Positions 10,794-20,812 are shown, counted from the first letter of the stretch. The stretch: DNA of 64,000 nucleotides from Sulfurimonas sp. HSL-1716 (GCF_039645975.1 NZ_CP147918.1:1-64000), one strand, 5' to 3'. Notes: generated by a model from the letters alone, not told the origin. Program-made: numbers and translations.

Positions 10794-12596
10794 TTGCAAA
10801 AGATTAGAAATATCGCCGTTATCGCGCACGTTGACCACGGTAAAACGACGCTAGTTGACGGATTGTTAGAGCAATCAGGAACGTTTGGAGCTCACGAACA
10901 TCACGATGAGAGAGCTATGGACTCTAACGCGTTAGAGAAGGAAAGAGGGATCACGATCCTTTCAAAAAATACGGCTATCCGTTACAAAGATTACAAAATC
11001 AACATTATCGACACTCCGGGCCACGCCGACTTTGGCGGAGAGGTTGAGCGTGTACTTAAAATGGTAGACGGTGTTTTGGTTCTTGTAGACGCGTATGAAG
11101 GTGTTATGCCGCAGACGAAATTCGTCGTTAAAAAGATGCTTGCCCTTGGAAAAAAACCGATCGTCGTTATCAACAAGATCGACAAACCTTCAGCAGAGCC
11201 TGACCGCGTAGTTGATGAGATGTTCGACCTTTTTGCCGCAATGGATGCAACGGAAGATCAGTTAGACTTCCCTGTTATCTATGCTGCTGCGCGTGACGGT
11301 ATCGCCAAGCTAGACATGAGCGAACCGGACGGTAACTTCGAGTGTATCTTCGAAACTATCCTAAAAGAGATTCCTGAGCCGGACGGCGACAGAGAAAATC
11401 CTGTTCAAGCTCAAGTTTTTACGCTTGATTATGACAACTACGTAGGAAAGATCGGAATTTCCCGTATCTTCAACGGAAAGATTAAAAAGGGAAGCAACAT
11501 CGTTCTTGCCAAAGCGGACGGTGAGTTTGTCAAAGGGCGTATTACAAAACTTATCGGTTTTCACGGGTTGAACCGTATGGAGATCGAAGAAGCAGAAGCT
11601 GGAGATATCGTTGCGTTTGCAGGTTTAGAAACGGTTGATGTGGGTGACAGCATCTGTGATCCTAACAACCCTACACCGCTTGATCCGATGCATATCGAAG
11701 AGCCGACACTCAGCGTTGTGTTCTCCGTAAACGATTCACCGCTTGCGGGAACCGAAGGAAAACATGTAACTTCAAACAAGATCAAAGACCGTCTTGAGGC
11801 GGAGATGAAAACAAACGTCGCGATGCGTTTTGAAGTGATCGGAGAAGGGAAGTTTAAAGTTTCCGGGCGCGGCGAGCTTCAGATAACTATTCTTGCGGAA
11901 AATATGCGCCGTGAAGGTTTCGAATTCGGTATCAGCCGTCCGGAAGTCATCGTAAAAGAGATCGAAGGCGTAAAATGTGAGCCGTTCGAACACCTTGTGA
12001 TCGACGTTCCTGAAGAGTTCGGCGGTACCGTTATTGAGCGTCTTGGTAAACGCAAGGCCGAAATGAAATCCATGATCCCTATGGGCGAAGGTTTCCAGCG
12101 TATCGAATTCGAGATTCCTGCCCGTTCATTGATCGGATTTAGAGGACAGTTCCTGACAGATACGAAAGGCGAAGGTATCATGAACCACTCGTTTTTGGAT
12201 TTCAGACCGTTCAGCGGTACTGTCGAGTCTCGCCAGTACGGTGCGCTTATCTCTATGGAAGACGGTGTTACGCTTGCGTACTCGCTCTTTAACCTTCAAG
12301 ACCGCGGTGTACTTTTCGTCGGTCCGCAAGAGAAAGTTTATGAAGGTATGGTCGTGGGTGAACATTCCCGTTCAAACGATCTGGCCGTTAACCCTATTAA
12401 AGGAAAAGCACAATCAAACGTACGTTCGTCCGGTGCGGATGAGGCTATAAAACTTGTTCCGCCTCGTAATAACAGCCTGGAGCGTGCACTGGAGTGGATA
12501 GAGGATGATGAACTACTAGAGATCACGCCTTTAAACATCCGTATCCGTAAACGTTATCTGACAGAAACAGAACGTAAACGCCACGCTCGTAAATAA
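10794..12596 (+). CDS. typA: Ribosome-associated GTPase TypA/BipA
   Basis: Translational GTPase of the EF-G/LepA group that binds ribosomes and affects assembly and stress adaptation. The 600-residue product has G1 [10 protein letters not shown] near residue 11, the switch region [10 protein letters not shown]3 [11 protein letters not shown] near 73 and G4 VINKIDKP near 126. Domain II, the EF-G-like III/V domains and the BipA-specific C-terminal domain ending with LTETERKR follow. A TTG start gives the family N-terminus ([12 protein letters not shown]) and has AGAGGAAAT upstream; the earlier in-frame TTG falls inside the promoter. Confidence 0.95.
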   Translation: MQKIRNIAVIAHVDHGKTTLVDGLLEQSGTFGAHEHHDERAMDSNALEKERGITILSKNTAIRYKDYKINIIDTPGHADFGGEVERVLKMVDGVLVLVDAYEGVMPQTKFVVKKMLALGKKPIVVINKIDKPSAEPDRVVDEMFDLFAAMDATEDQLDFPVIYAAARDGIAKLDMSEPDGNFECIFETILKEIPEPDGDRENPVQAQVFTLDYDNYVGKIGISRIFNGKIKKGSNIVLAKADGEFVKGRITKLIGFHGLNRMEIEEAEAGDIVAFAGLETVDVGDSICDPNNPTPLDPMHIEEPTLSVVFSVNDSPLAGTEGKHVTSNKIKDRLEAEMKTNVAMRFEVIGEGKFKVSGRGELQITILAENMRREGFEFGISRPEVIVKEIEGVKCEPFEHLVIDVPEEFGGTVIERLGKRKAEMKSMIPMGEGFQRIEFEIPARSLIGFRGQFLTDTKGEGIMNHSFLDFRPFSGTVESRQYGALISMEDGVTLAYSLFNLQDRGVLFVGPQEKVYEGMVVGEHSRSNDLAVNPIKGKAQSNVRSSGADEAIKLVPPRNNSLERALEWIEDDELLEITPLNIRIRKRYLTETERKRHARK

Positions 12597-12606
12597 TAAA
12601 AACATC

Positions 12607-12632
12607 GTTACATGTAAGCACTTACATGTAAC
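12607..12632 (+). terminator. Palindromic hairpin after typA
   Basis: Two perfect 12-bp arms, GTTACATGTAAG and CTTACATGTAAC, are separated by CA 10 nt after the typA stop. Each arm itself contains the palindrome TTACATGTAA. The T-run afterwards is short (CTGTTTTGC), so termination is likely but a protein-binding role is possible. Confidence 0.6.
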
Positions 12633-12729
12633 TGTTTTGCACACTCTTTCAACTCTTTTTATATCAAATTATATATTACTTTTTTTAATTACTCTCTTTT
12701 AATGATACTATATTACAAAAGGTGGTGTC

Positions 12730-13146
12730 ATGAAAAAATACATACTGCTGATCGCCGGTATTTTGATCCTGTTTACAAGCGGATGCAGCTCAAACAGAGG
12801 CGATCCTAAAGAGACGGCTGTCCATGTATGCAAAGCTCTTAAAAAACTGGATTTTGAGGAACTCAAAAAATATGCCGATGAGGAGCTGGCAAAACAGATA
12901 GAGCTCGGCCAAAAGAAAAAAGAGGATGCCCAGTCTCAGATCAACGCACTTCCCGAGCCTCAGCGCAAGAGCGTTAAAAAGATCTATGACAATCAGATGT
13001 CGATTTTAAGAGAAAAGATGTCCATGATCAACTGTGAAAACATAGTTATAAAAGAGGGCGGAGATAAAGATAATAAAACAGCACTTATCGACGGAAAGCC
13101 CGTAAAACTGAGATTTATAAAAGGCAGCTGGAGACTTACGAAATAA
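12730..13146 (+). CDS. Small lipoprotein, DUF4878-like
   Basis: A 138-residue exported lipoprotein: Lys-rich start, hydrophobic core and lipobox TSGC with Cys at residue 19. The mature part begins near DPKETAVHVCKALKKLDFEELKKYADEEL, which resembles the helical start of DUF4878/NTF2-like lipoproteins. The C-terminus is beta-rich and ends LRFIKGSWRLTK. AAAGGTGG precedes the ATG. It stands alone between typA and nrdB. The family assignment is by pattern only, and the biological role is unknown. Confidence 0.8.
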   Translation: MKKYILLIAGILILFTSGCSSNRGDPKETAVHVCKALKKLDFEELKKYADEELAKQIELGQKKKEDAQSQINALPEPQRKSVKKIYDNQMSILREKMSMINCENIVIKEGGDKDNKTALIDGKPVKLRFIKGSWRLTK

Positions 13147-13207
13147 CTATAAAAAATAAATATTTTTTTCCTCTGTGACAATAAACTTTTCTTAAAGAGA
13201 TTGCTAC

Positions 13208-13213
13208 TATAAT
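13208..13213 (+). promoter_or_regulatory. -10 element of nrdB
   Basis: TATAAT 23 nt before the nrdB ATG, followed by a leader with AGGGGAGA as ribosome-binding site. Confidence 0.6.
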
Positions 13214-13236
13214 CACATACTACTTAGGGGAGAAAA

Positions 13237-14256
13237 ATGAACAGAAAAAAGATATATAATCCGGAATCAAACGAGCATGTCAACGATCGTCAGATATTCG
13301 GCGGAAATCCGACGGGGATCTTCGAGCTGAACGATATCAAATATCAATGGGCCTATAATCTCTGGGAAGTCATGTTAAATAACACCTGGTTTCCAAAAGA
13401 GGTAGACCTGACGCGTGATGCAAACGATTATAAAAATCTTACTGATGCCGAAAAAACAGCTTATGACAAGGCTCTCTCGCAGCTTATCTTCATGGATTCG
13501 CTTCAAACGAACAATATTATAGATAATATCAATCCGTACGTGACTGCTCCGGAAGTAAATCTTATTCTGGTACGTCAATCGTTTGAAGAAGCACTTCACT
13601 CTCAAAGCTATGCGGTCATGGTGGATTCCATCTCTCAAAATTCGGATGAGATATATGATCTTTGGCGTGAAGATATGATGCTTAAGCATAAAAACGATGC
13701 AATCGCCGCAGTATATGAACAGCTTGCTAAAGAACCGAGCGAAACAAACTTTCTAAAAGCCTGTTTTGCCAACCAGATATTAGAGGGGATCTATTTTTAC
13801 AGCGGTTTTGCCTATCTCTATACTTTGGCGCGTTCGGGGAAAATGCTCGGTTCTGCACAGATGATACGTTTCATTCAGCGTGACGAAGTAACTCACTTGG
13901 TACTTTTTAAAAATCTTATCAATACGCTTCGCCGCGACAAGCCCTATCTTTTTACAGAGACGTTAAAAGCAGAAGTTATAGAGATGTTTAAAAAAGCGGT
14001 AGAACTTGAGAGCCAATGGGGTCAATACATTACACAAGGGCAGATTCTGGGTCTGACAAACGAGATAGTCGACCAATACATAAAATTCCTGGCTGACGAT
14101 CGTTTGACCTCCGTCGGATTTGAAAAGATCTATAACGTTTCAAATCCTATCAAATGGGTCGAAGATTTTGCCAAGTTCAATGATCAAAAAACGAACTTCT
14201 TTGAAGGAACGGTAACAAACTATTCAAAAGGAAGCTTGAATTTTGATGACTTTTAG
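13237..14256 (+). CDS. nrdB: Ribonucleoside-diphosphate reductase, small (R2) subunit
   Basis: Class I R2 subunit carrying the metal/radical cofactor used by NrdA to make deoxyribonucleotides. The 339-residue protein shows the ligand series: an early Asp in FMDSLQ near residue 88, [11 protein letters not shown] with the E-x2-H pair near 119, [13 protein letters not shown] near 186, and [10 protein letters not shown] near 220. The acidic C-terminus LNFDDF is the expected docking tail for NrdA. The large subunit gene is not adjacent. Upstream lie TATAAT and AGGGGAGA. It starts a run of nucleotide-related genes that includes thyX and a dGTPase-like gene. Confidence 0.94.
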   Translation: MNRKKIYNPESNEHVNDRQIFGGNPTGIFELNDIKYQWAYNLWEVMLNNTWFPKEVDLTRDANDYKNLTDAEKTAYDKALSQLIFMDSLQTNNIIDNINPYVTAPEVNLILVRQSFEEALHSQSYAVMVDSISQNSDEIYDLWREDMMLKHKNDAIAAVYEQLAKEPSETNFLKACFANQILEGIYFYSGFAYLYTLARSGKMLGSAQMIRFIQRDEVTHLVLFKNLINTLRRDKPYLFTETLKAEVIEMFKKAVELESQWGQYITQGQILGLTNEIVDQYIKFLADDRLTSVGFEKIYNVSNPIKWVEDFAKFNDQKTNFFEGTVTNYSKGSLNFDDF

Positions 14257-14280
14257 ACCCTTGCAGACAGGAACGTTCTG

Positions 14281-15000
14281 ATGCGTTCTCTGTGCTCTCT
14301 TTCCTTTAAGACAATATCCGATTACGAAGAAAATTTAAAGACCCTTATAAGACTGATAGAAGAAACTCCTCAAGATGCACTGGTTGTAGCGCCGGAAGTA
14401 TGTTTGACCGGTTTTGATTATGAGAACTTTGACAAAGTCGTCGAATTTGCTTCTCATGCTGCCGATGAGATAAAAAAAGTTTCAAAGAAGCGTATAGTCA
14501 TTTTGACGATCATCGAAAAGATAGACGGCGAAGTATATAACATGGCAAAGATCTTTCATAACGGCGAAGTAGTTTATCAAAGAGGTAAAGCCAGACTTTT
14601 CCGTTACGGAGGCGAGCATAACTATTTTGCCGAGGACAGTGACGAGAAGGTTGAAATAGTCGAAGTAGACGGATTAAAACTCGGTGTGCTTATCTGTTTT
14701 GAACTTCGTTATAAAGAGTTATGGAAAAAGCTGGAGGGCGCGGATATCATAGCGACCCCGTCTTGGTGGGGAGTCCTTCGTACCGAACATTTTAAAGTTA
14801 TAACGCAGGGTCTGGCGATAATCAACCAGTGTTATGTGGTTGCAAGCGACAGCGCAAACGAGGACTGCACGAAGCTCAGCGGCATAATAACCCCTTTTGG
14901 CGAAGACAAAAGAAACGGGAGTGCAGCTTGTCTGAAAATCGATTATGATAAAAAAGAGGTGCGTGCCATGCGCCGGTATCTGGATGTAGGTATTGGATAA
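14281..15000 (+). CDS. Carbon-nitrogen hydrolase (nitrilase superfamily)
   Basis: Cytosolic amidase/nitrilase-type enzyme of 239 residues. The Glu-Lys-Cys triad is visible: Glu in VVAPEVCLTG near residue 39, Lys in RGKARLFRYGGEH near 102, and Cys in LGVLICFELRYKELW near 140. The substrate cannot be deduced; relatives act on omega-amides or carbamoyl compounds. The ATG has AGGAACG upstream and lies 24 nt after nrdB. Its 3-prime end overlaps the pcm frame by 8 bp if pcm uses its TTG start. Confidence 0.88.
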   Translation: MRSLCSLSFKTISDYEENLKTLIRLIEETPQDALVVAPEVCLTGFDYENFDKVVEFASHAADEIKKVSKKRIVILTIIEKIDGEVYNMAKIFHNGEVVYQRGKARLFRYGGEHNYFAEDSDEKVEIVEVDGLKLGVLICFELRYKELWKKLEGADIIATPSWWGVLRTEHFKVITQGLAIINQCYVVASDSANEDCTKLSGIITPFGEDKRNGSAACLKIDYDKKEVRAMRRYLDVGIG

Positions 15001-15634
15001 TATAACAGCTATGAAAACAGCGCGTTTGGCGCAGGAGATAGAGAAGAAATTTCCTATCTCCAAAGAGGTGTTTGAAGCCATCTCAAAAACAAACCGTGAG
15101 TTTTTCGTACCGCGGGGATTTGCACATAACGCATATAAATTAGACGCTTTGCCGATGGGCTCGGCACAATGGATAAGTTCGCCTCTTACGGTTGCAAAGA
15201 TGACGGAATACCTGAAGCCAAAGGGGGCCGACAGAGTTTTGGAAGTTGGCTGTGGGAGCGGTTATCAGGCCGCCGTGCTTTCACATCTTTTTCGAGGAGT
15301 CTTCACCGTAGAGCGTATAGAGTCGCTTCTGCTTGAAGCAAAACAGCGTTTTAAAACGTTAGGAATAAACAATGTCCATACAAGGACGGATGACGGACAA
15401 AACGGCTGGATACAGTATGCGCCTTATGACAGGATACTTTTTTCGGCTACTGCAAAAGAGATACCGCCAAAACTGTTTTCTCAGCTTGCGGACGGCGGGA
15501 TATTGGTCGCTCCTCTTCAAAAGGGGGAGAAGCAGGTCATTGCCCGTTTTACGAAAAAAGGCTCCTCCTTTGTAAAAGAGGAGCTCGAAGAGTGTGATTT
15601 CGTACCTATTTTAGACGGCGTGCAAAAATATTAG
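14993..15634 (+). CDS. pcm: Protein-L-isoaspartate O-methyltransferase
   Basis: SAM-dependent methyltransferase that repairs isoaspartyl residues in damaged proteins. The 213-residue frame has the PIMT pattern: FVPRGFAHNAYKLDALPMGSAQWISSPLTVAKM (from about residue 38) and the SAM motif VLEVGCGSGYQAAVL near 82, with FTVERIESL following. The start is either TTG at 14993, overlapping the previous stop, or ATG at 15011; neither has a strong ribosome-binding site. The 3-prime end overlaps the convergent rhodanese gene by 4 bp. Confidence 0.9.
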   Translation: MDNITAMKTARLAQEIEKKFPISKEVFEAISKTNREFFVPRGFAHNAYKLDALPMGSAQWISSPLTVAKMTEYLKPKGADRVLEVGCGSGYQAAVLSHLFRGVFTVERIESLLLEAKQRFKTLGINNVHTRTDDGQNGWIQYAPYDRILFSATAKEIPPKLFSQLADGGILVAPLQKGEKQVIARFTKKGSSFVKEELEECDFVPILDGVQKY

Positions 15635-16080
15635 ACCAGCGTCAGTTCTCCGAGATAACTGTGAATGGAGTTTCCTTGTGAAAGCCACTCCAAGATGCCT
15701 CCTTTAAGATTCTTGACATCGGTGAAGCCGAGTTTTTTAAGCTGCAGCGCCGCCAATGCTCCGCGGGGGCCTTTGAGGCAGTAGGTCACGATAGGAGCAT
15801 CCTGTCCGAACTGTTTGGCCAGTTTGTCTATGGCCATAAATTCAAGTTTTCCTCTGGGAATGGTCAATACCGTAGGGGCGTTTATATAGCCTGAGCTGAA
15901 CTCTTCCGGCTCTCTGACATCGACAAGGACGATATCTTTTGTGATGTTGTAAAGATCTTCGACCTCGATTGACTCTATGCTTTGATTCGCCTCGTCGATA
16001 AGCGCTTTTAGATGTTCGGAAAGAAAGACTTCGTCACATCTTTTTACATACTCTTCAAGTTTTGTATTTACGTTTTTCAT
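15631..16080 (-). CDS. Rhodanese-domain protein
   Basis: A 149-residue cytosolic protein. After an approximately 40-residue helical lead comes a single rhodanese domain: VLVDVREPEEFSSGYINAP from about residue 51, and the active loop TYCLKGPRGALAA near 99, with Cys as the probable persulfide carrier. LKGGILEWLSQG follows near 123. The family transfers sulfane sulfur or acts as a phosphatase-like fold; the partner is unknown. AAAGGAAAAAG precedes the ATG. It is convergent with pcm (4-bp overlap) and divergent from thyX. Confidence 0.88.
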   Translation of the reverse strand: MKNVNTKLEEYVKRCDEVFLSEHLKALIDEANQSIESIEVEDLYNITKDIVLVDVREPEEFSSGYINAPTVLTIPRGKLEFMAIDKLAKQFGQDAPIVTYCLKGPRGALAALQLKKLGFTDVKNLKGGILEWLSQGNSIHSYLGELTLV

Positions 16081-16159
16081 CTTTTTCCTTTACAAATATG
16101 GGATTCAAAAAGAATACCATATAATTGGATATAATAAGAATAAAAAAGAAAGTGGCAGC

Positions 16160-16999
16160 ATGTATGGGATCAATTATTCTAAACCGGAAGTAGTTCTTTT
16201 GCAAAATACGGGGATCGGCGTCGCCGAAGCGGCGGCAAGGACTTGTTACGATTCATTTGAAAACAGCGAGAACGAGGTTATAAAGTGTATCGAACACAGT
16301 ATGCCCGACGAAGCTATGTGCTGCGATATAAACGCTATAGAAGAATCCTCTTTGCTCGATGATCTGGCATGGACCTATTTTCATCATTCTATTTTAGAGC
16401 ATGCGAATCTGAGTTATCTTATCAGAGGAACCAGCCGCGGCGTACTTCAAGAGCATGCCCGCCACCGTATTCAGGCTATCTCCGTACGGAGTACGAGGTA
16501 CACTATGAGCTCTGTCATAAATGCGTTTGTGGCTTCGCTTGAGGATGCAGATCCAAAAGCGTTTTTCACAGGAAAAGTATTGGCGTTTGATATGCTGGTG
16601 ACTTCCGATGAAGCATACAACCGTATAGAGATAGGTGCTATGTTCGATAAACTTTTGTATCAGCTGAAGATGGTGGAAGATTTTTACTCTATCGCCGTCG
16701 CAAAGAGCTCCCTGCCTTTGCTTGATGAGCATAAAGGTGCGTCCGAAGCGTTGTTTGACGCACTGCAAAAAGGCAAAAAAAAGCGTAATGTCGGAGATGC
16801 TTTTAAACATATCGTAACGGACAATCTGAAAGTCGATATGGTGGTGACGTTCAATCTCAGAAGTTTGAAAAACTATTTCACGCTCAGAGACAGCGGGGCG
16901 GCATACTTTCAGATAAAATGGCTTGCACAGGAGATGATGAAAGTCACACCTAAAAAATATTTAGACTTGATAATAAAAAAAGGAAAATCGGATGCGTAA
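16160..16999 (+). CDS. thyX: Flavin-dependent thymidylate synthase
   Basis: Makes dTMP from dUMP with methylenetetrahydrofolate and FAD/NADPH, replacing ThyA. The signature RHRIQAISVRSTRY (from about residue 93) matches the ThyX RHRx7S motif, and LRSLKNYFTLR near 235 is the usual C-terminal substrate-binding region. At 279 residues it is of normal to slightly long size. A TATAAT lies about 30 nt upstream. The lipoprotein gene overlaps its end by 8 bp. With nrdB and the dGTPase-like gene nearby it fits a deoxynucleotide-supply neighbourhood. Confidence 0.95.
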   Translation: MYGINYSKPEVVLLQNTGIGVAEAAARTCYDSFENSENEVIKCIEHSMPDEAMCCDINAIEESSLLDDLAWTYFHHSILEHANLSYLIRGTSRGVLQEHARHRIQAISVRSTRYTMSSVINAFVASLEDADPKAFFTGKVLAFDMLVTSDEAYNRIEIGAMFDKLLYQLKMVEDFYSIAVAKSSLPLLDEHKGASEALFDALQKGKKKRNVGDAFKHIVTDNLKVDMVVTFNLRSLKNYFTLRDSGAAYFQIKWLAQEMMKVTPKKYLDLIIKKGKSDA

Positions 17000-17219
17000 A
17001 CTTTTACATATAGGCATGTTTGTACTGCCGTTTGCCTTTAGCGGATGCTATTTCACCGTGACTGCTGCGATGTGCGACCAGATACGTTCTGATCCAAACA
17101 AGGTAGTGCCGCAGGAGTGCAAAAAATACGATGAGAAAGCGGCAGAAAAAGCATCTACGATAAAACCGAAGCATAATGACAGCGAGATCATAAAATTTGC
17201 TCCCGCAGAAGATAAGTGA
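16992..17219 (+). CDS. Small lipoprotein of unknown function
   Basis: A 75-residue exported lipoprotein: charged start, hydrophobic core and lipobox FSGC with Cys at residue 19. The mature part has two more Cys (about 28 and 43), could form a disulfide, and ends in a charged tail. The start overlaps the thyX end by 8 bp and the stop overlaps the next start, so it is translated as part of a thyX-lipoprotein-dGTPase operon. I do not recognise a family. Confidence 0.75.
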   Translation: MRKLLHIGMFVLPFAFSGCYFTVTAAMCDQIRSDPNKVVPQECKKYDEKAAEKASTIKPKHNDSEIIKFAPAEDK

Positions 17220-18316
17220 TGAGAGCGGAAGAGCGTTTTTTTAAGGTAGAAGATGATTTTCGTTCGCCTTTTTCAAGGGATCGCGATCGTATCATCCATT
17301 CGGGAAGCTTTAGAAAGCTTGAGTACAAGACACAGGTCTTTTTAAATCATGAAGGCGATTTTTTTCGTACCCGTCTTACGCACTCTATCGAAGTTTCACA
17401 GATCGCCCGCTCCATATCCAACAGTCTTGGGCTTGAGGAGATACTGGCAGAATCCATAGCCCTTTCGCATGATCTTGGGCATACCCCTTTTGGGCATATC
17501 GGCGGCGATACACTTGACGAATGCCTGAAAAAAGACGGACATGAAAACGGCTTCGAGCACAATTTTCAAAGTTTCAGGGTGGTCAGTTCGCTGGAGAAAA
17601 GATATAGCGCTTTTGACGGTTTAAACCTTACTTTTGCGACATTGGAAGGGATATTAAAACACTCCTATCCATACAAAAAATCCTTTTTGCCCAAGATAAT
17701 CGACGAACAGTTCGATCTTTCCACCCACCCCTCCATAGAGGCGATGGTGGTTGATCGTGCCGATGAGATAGCCTATATAAGTCATGATATAGACGACGGT
17801 ATAAATTCGGGCCTTATCACTTTTGATGATCTAAAAGAGAGCGAACTCGTCTCTTTTATACTCCAAAAGGTGCATGACGAGGGAATAGACAGCCAAAACG
17901 GTGAAATGTTCAGATACCGGTTCAGTTCCCATCTTATAAACCATCTCGTATATTCGCTTTTGAACTACTCTAAAGACAAGATTGACAACAGTACTATCTT
18001 AACGGCTGCGATCGACGCTAAAGAGAGTCTTCCCGTAGGTTTTGATCAGGAGCTCGAAACACAGATAAAGAAACTTAAAAAACTGCTTTTTGTAAAACTC
18101 TACCAAAGCAAGGAGATCATAAGAAAGATGTATGCCGGAAAGCAGGCCATTAGAGGTCTTTACAGCGCTTTGATGGAGGAGCAGAATCTGCTTCCGAATT
18201 ACTATAAAGAGCTTTTACATGTAAGAAAAAAATACAGAGTCGTAGCCGATTACATCGCTTCAATGAGCGACAGATATGCGATAAAGCTTTATAATGAGTT
18301 ATATGGAAGAATATAG
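17219..18316 (+). CDS. dGTP triphosphohydrolase-like HD-domain protein
   Basis: HD-superfamily hydrolase expected to convert dNTPs (classically dGTP) to nucleoside and triphosphate. The metal-binding set is present: HSIEVSQIAR near residue 60, SHDLGHTPFGH near 83, and VVDRADEIAYISHDIDDG near 179. The 365-residue size fits the shorter Dgt-like group. The ATG at 17219 overlaps the upstream stop (TGATG); a GTG one codon earlier is less likely. Placement after thyX suggests dNTP-pool control. A hairpin at the stop codon separates it from flgE. Confidence 0.9.
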   Translation: MRAEERFFKVEDDFRSPFSRDRDRIIHSGSFRKLEYKTQVFLNHEGDFFRTRLTHSIEVSQIARSISNSLGLEEILAESIALSHDLGHTPFGHIGGDTLDECLKKDGHENGFEHNFQSFRVVSSLEKRYSAFDGLNLTFATLEGILKHSYPYKKSFLPKIIDEQFDLSTHPSIEAMVVDRADEIAYISHDIDDGINSGLITFDDLKESELVSFILQKVHDEGIDSQNGEMFRYRFSSHLINHLVYSLLNYSKDKIDNSTILTAAIDAKESLPVGFDQELETQIKKLKKLLFVKLYQSKEIIRKMYAGKQAIRGLYSALMEEQNLLPNYYKELLHVRKKYRVVADYIASMSDRYAIKLYNELYGRI

Positions 18317-18332
18317 GCCTTAAAGCCTATAT
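18311..18332. terminator. Bidirectional hairpin between the dGTPase-like gene and flgE
   Basis: ATATAGGC and GCCTATAT arms of 8 bp with a 6-nt loop contain the dGTPase-like stop codon and sit between two convergent genes. The plus-strand side ends ATTTG, so termination may be weak. Confidence 0.6.
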
Positions 18333-18338
18333 TTGATG

Positions 18339-20744
18339 TTATTGTTTTAGACCGATAAGAGTCTGAAGAAGCTGATCGGAGGTGGTGATAGTTTTACCGT
18401 TCGCCTGGAAACCTCTTTGGATGATGATCAGCTGGGTAAGCGCGCGTGAAAGATCGACGTTTGACGCTTCAAGTGCGGAACTTTGGATAAATCCGCGTCC
18501 GCCGTTTGCCGCTGTACCGATGATCGGATCACCCGAGTTCGCAGATTGCGAATATATATTTCCGCCCTCTGTGGCAAGACCTTCGTTGTTCGCAAATTTT
18601 GCCATCGCTATCTGTGCAAGACCGAAGCTTCTACCGTTACTGAACGATCCTACAAGCGTACCGCTTTGATCGATACGTATACCTACGAGATCCCCGCCCG
18701 TATAACCGTCCTGACTTATACCCGAAGTTGCCGATTTGCTGTCGAAGCTCGTAAGTCCGTCAAACGCGTTTGCCGTACCGACGGCAAGGTTGATACTTTG
18801 GTTAGGAGTAGAACCGTTGTTTGCCGTAAAGTTGATACTCGGAGGGGTAAAGGTCGAAAGAGAACCGTCTGGTCCGAATGTTACTGCACCTTCGATTATG
18901 TTTGTCGGCATACCCGTTGCACCGCCGGCTATATTTATGACACCCGGTTCCGGTACGGTTATCATGACTTTCCAAGTACTTCCTGTTGTCGGATTGAACT
19001 CCGATTTTCTGAAATCTATTTTTACCGTGTGTTTTGAACCGAGTGAATCGAACACGTCTATACTTGACGAGTGTGTCGGAACGTTAAAACTTTGAGATGC
19101 ACGGGTTCCTGCACTTCCGGTCGGAAGCGCACCGCTTATCGATTGGATCGTCTGGTTGAACTTTACGTTCTCGGTAGTATTGGCATCTACGATACTAGTA
19201 ACGAGTACATTTAGATCATAGTTCGTTCCGCCGGTATCCGGATTGTGGATTTGAAACTTCCCGGTACTGTCGACGGTAACATACGGACCGGTTCCCGCGG
19301 TAGTTATATGATTCGTGCCCGCAAGGATATCTGCAGTATTGGTTGCGTCGGTAACACCACCGCCTGTCGGCAGAGAGTTACGCATAAGTGTCTGCATACC
19401 CTGGCGAAGATCTTCACTTGTCGTAAAATAGTATGTGCTTGCCGATGCATCCCAGCCGACGGCGTTAACGGATGCGTCAGTATATCTGAACTGTTTCATC
19501 GGTGTATCGTCATCCGTGCTTGCCAAACCGGAAGGATCGCCGGCAACCGTCACGGTGACATCGATATTTTTTGTCGTACCGGTATTATCATTGATAAGCT
19601 GGATATGATCTTTTGATCCGCTGCCGGTATCGACGGCGATCGCCGTTACACCTGTTTTGGATGATAACGTATTGATTGCTGCTGCGATAGCTATAGCATT
19701 GTCTTCTGAAGTGTTTGCGGCTGCTGTCGTAACCGCCGGAACGTCAAAACCGTTTACGTTTATATCGCCAAGTGAAAGAGCCAATGCACCTGCATCGGTA
19801 GTACCGTCAGCTGCCGTTCCCCCGGTGGATGATGTAACCGAAGCCGTTCTAAATCCCATCCATTCACCTTGACCCTGATCCGGTACGGAACCGCTTTGCA
19901 GAAGAAAGCTTTCTCCGCTTCCGTTTGTCATGATCCCCATATCTTCACCGCGCTCGATGATATTTCCGTCAGAATCGGTAAAGATATGTGTCGGAGAATT
20001 TTCACTGATACCGTCCGTATTGGTGGCTGCATTACCGTCACCTTGCACTGCAGGATTGGATTGATAGAACGTATTATCGTATACCGCTTGAGGTGTGGCA
20101 AGAGAGTCGCTTTGATCCAGTATGCCGTCACGATTGAGATCGACTGCCTGTTCGAACTGATCGAGTCCATCTATAGCACTGAAAGTTTGTACGGTGTCAC
20201 CGGAGTTGAGATTCGCTTTTAGCGTTATCTGCGTACTTGCTTTTGCGGGAGTCGTAAGTCCAGGCGGGATACTTATGGAAGTAATCGGTGCGGTAGAATC
20301 CACTTTGCCGGTCGCCTCGTCGCGCAGCCAGCCTTGAATAACGAATCCGTTGTTGTCCACAAAGTTACCCGACGCGTCAAACTTGAAATCTCCCGAACGG
20401 GTGTATTGCAAGGTCTTTCCGGCATCGCCGCTGACGATAAAGAATCCGTCGCCCTGTATGGCACAGTCGGTATTTTTATCGGTATTTTGTACGGAACCCT
20501 GTGAATGGATACGCGTCATGGAACTCACAGTGGTACCAAGACCGACTTGAGTGGCATTTTTACCCCCAAGGTCGCCTTGAGGGGCAGTTGCTATCTGATT
20601 GACCTGTGCCAAGAGGTTTGAAAAATTTGCGCGAGAATATTTAAAGCCGATAGTATTGACATTGGCTATGTTGTTTGATTCGACGTCCATCGCTATTTGA
20701 TGCGATTGGAGTCCTGATACGCCAGAATATAATGATTTTAACAT
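18339..20744 (-). CDS. flgE: Flagellar hook protein FlgE (long form)
   Basis: Major subunit of the flagellar hook, exported by the flagellar type III system. The 801-residue length fits the long hook proteins of Campylobacterota. N-terminal rod-type helix MLKSLYSGVSGLQSHQIAMD with NNIANVNTIGFK, FlgE/F/G domain with AIQGDGFFIVSG near residue 94, long variable Thr/Ser/Asp-rich outer domains from about 200 to 640, and C-terminal helix (SNVDLSRALTQLIIIQRGFQANGK). GAAAGGATTT precedes the ATG. It has its own sigma-54 promoter, although it lies 68 bp after the FlgE-like gene. Confidence 0.95.
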   Translation of the reverse strand: MLKSLYSGVSGLQSHQIAMDVESNNIANVNTIGFKYSRANFSNLLAQVNQIATAPQGDLGGKNATQVGLGTTVSSMTRIHSQGSVQNTDKNTDCAIQGDGFFIVSGDAGKTLQYTRSGDFKFDASGNFVDNNGFVIQGWLRDEATGKVDSTAPITSISIPPGLTTPAKASTQITLKANLNSGDTVQTFSAIDGLDQFEQAVDLNRDGILDQSDSLATPQAVYDNTFYQSNPAVQGDGNAATNTDGISENSPTHIFTDSDGNIIERGEDMGIMTNGSGESFLLQSGSVPDQGQGEWMGFRTASVTSSTGGTAADGTTDAGALALSLGDINVNGFDVPAVTTAAANTSEDNAIAIAAAINTLSSKTGVTAIAVDTGSGSKDHIQLINDNTGTTKNIDVTVTVAGDPSGLASTDDDTPMKQFRYTDASVNAVGWDASASTYYFTTSEDLRQGMQTLMRNSLPTGGGVTDATNTADILAGTNHITTAGTGPYVTVDSTGKFQIHNPDTGGTNYDLNVLVTSIVDANTTENVKFNQTIQSISGALPTGSAGTRASQSFNVPTHSSSIDVFDSLGSKHTVKIDFRKSEFNPTTGSTWKVMITVPEPGVINIAGGATGMPTNIIEGAVTFGPDGSLSTFTPPSINFTANNGSTPNQSINLAVGTANAFDGLTSFDSKSATSGISQDGYTGGDLVGIRIDQSGTLVGSFSNGRSFGLAQIAMAKFANNEGLATEGGNIYSQSANSGDPIIGTAANGGRGFIQSSALEASNVDLSRALTQLIIIQRGFQANGKTITTSDQLLQTLIGLKQ

Positions 20745-20780
20745 TTTAAATCCTTTCTGCTATTAAGTAGAGATTATCAA

Positions 20781-20795
20781 GCAATTTACGTTCCA
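20781..20795 (-). promoter_or_regulatory. Sigma-54 promoter of flgE
   Basis: On the minus strand TGGAACGTAAATTGC, followed by TT, matches TGGCAC-N5-TTGCW with one mismatch in the -24 box and exact GG-N10-GC spacing. Transcription would start about 26 nt before the flgE ATG. Confidence 0.75.
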
Positions 20796-20812
20796 TTTGT
20801 TTGTCTCAAATG

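Noticed and set aside
18483-19037. 184-residue open frame opposite flgE
   Set aside because: Antisense to the repetitive Thr/Gly-rich part of the hook gene; Arg/Cys-rich composition is typical of a shadow frame.
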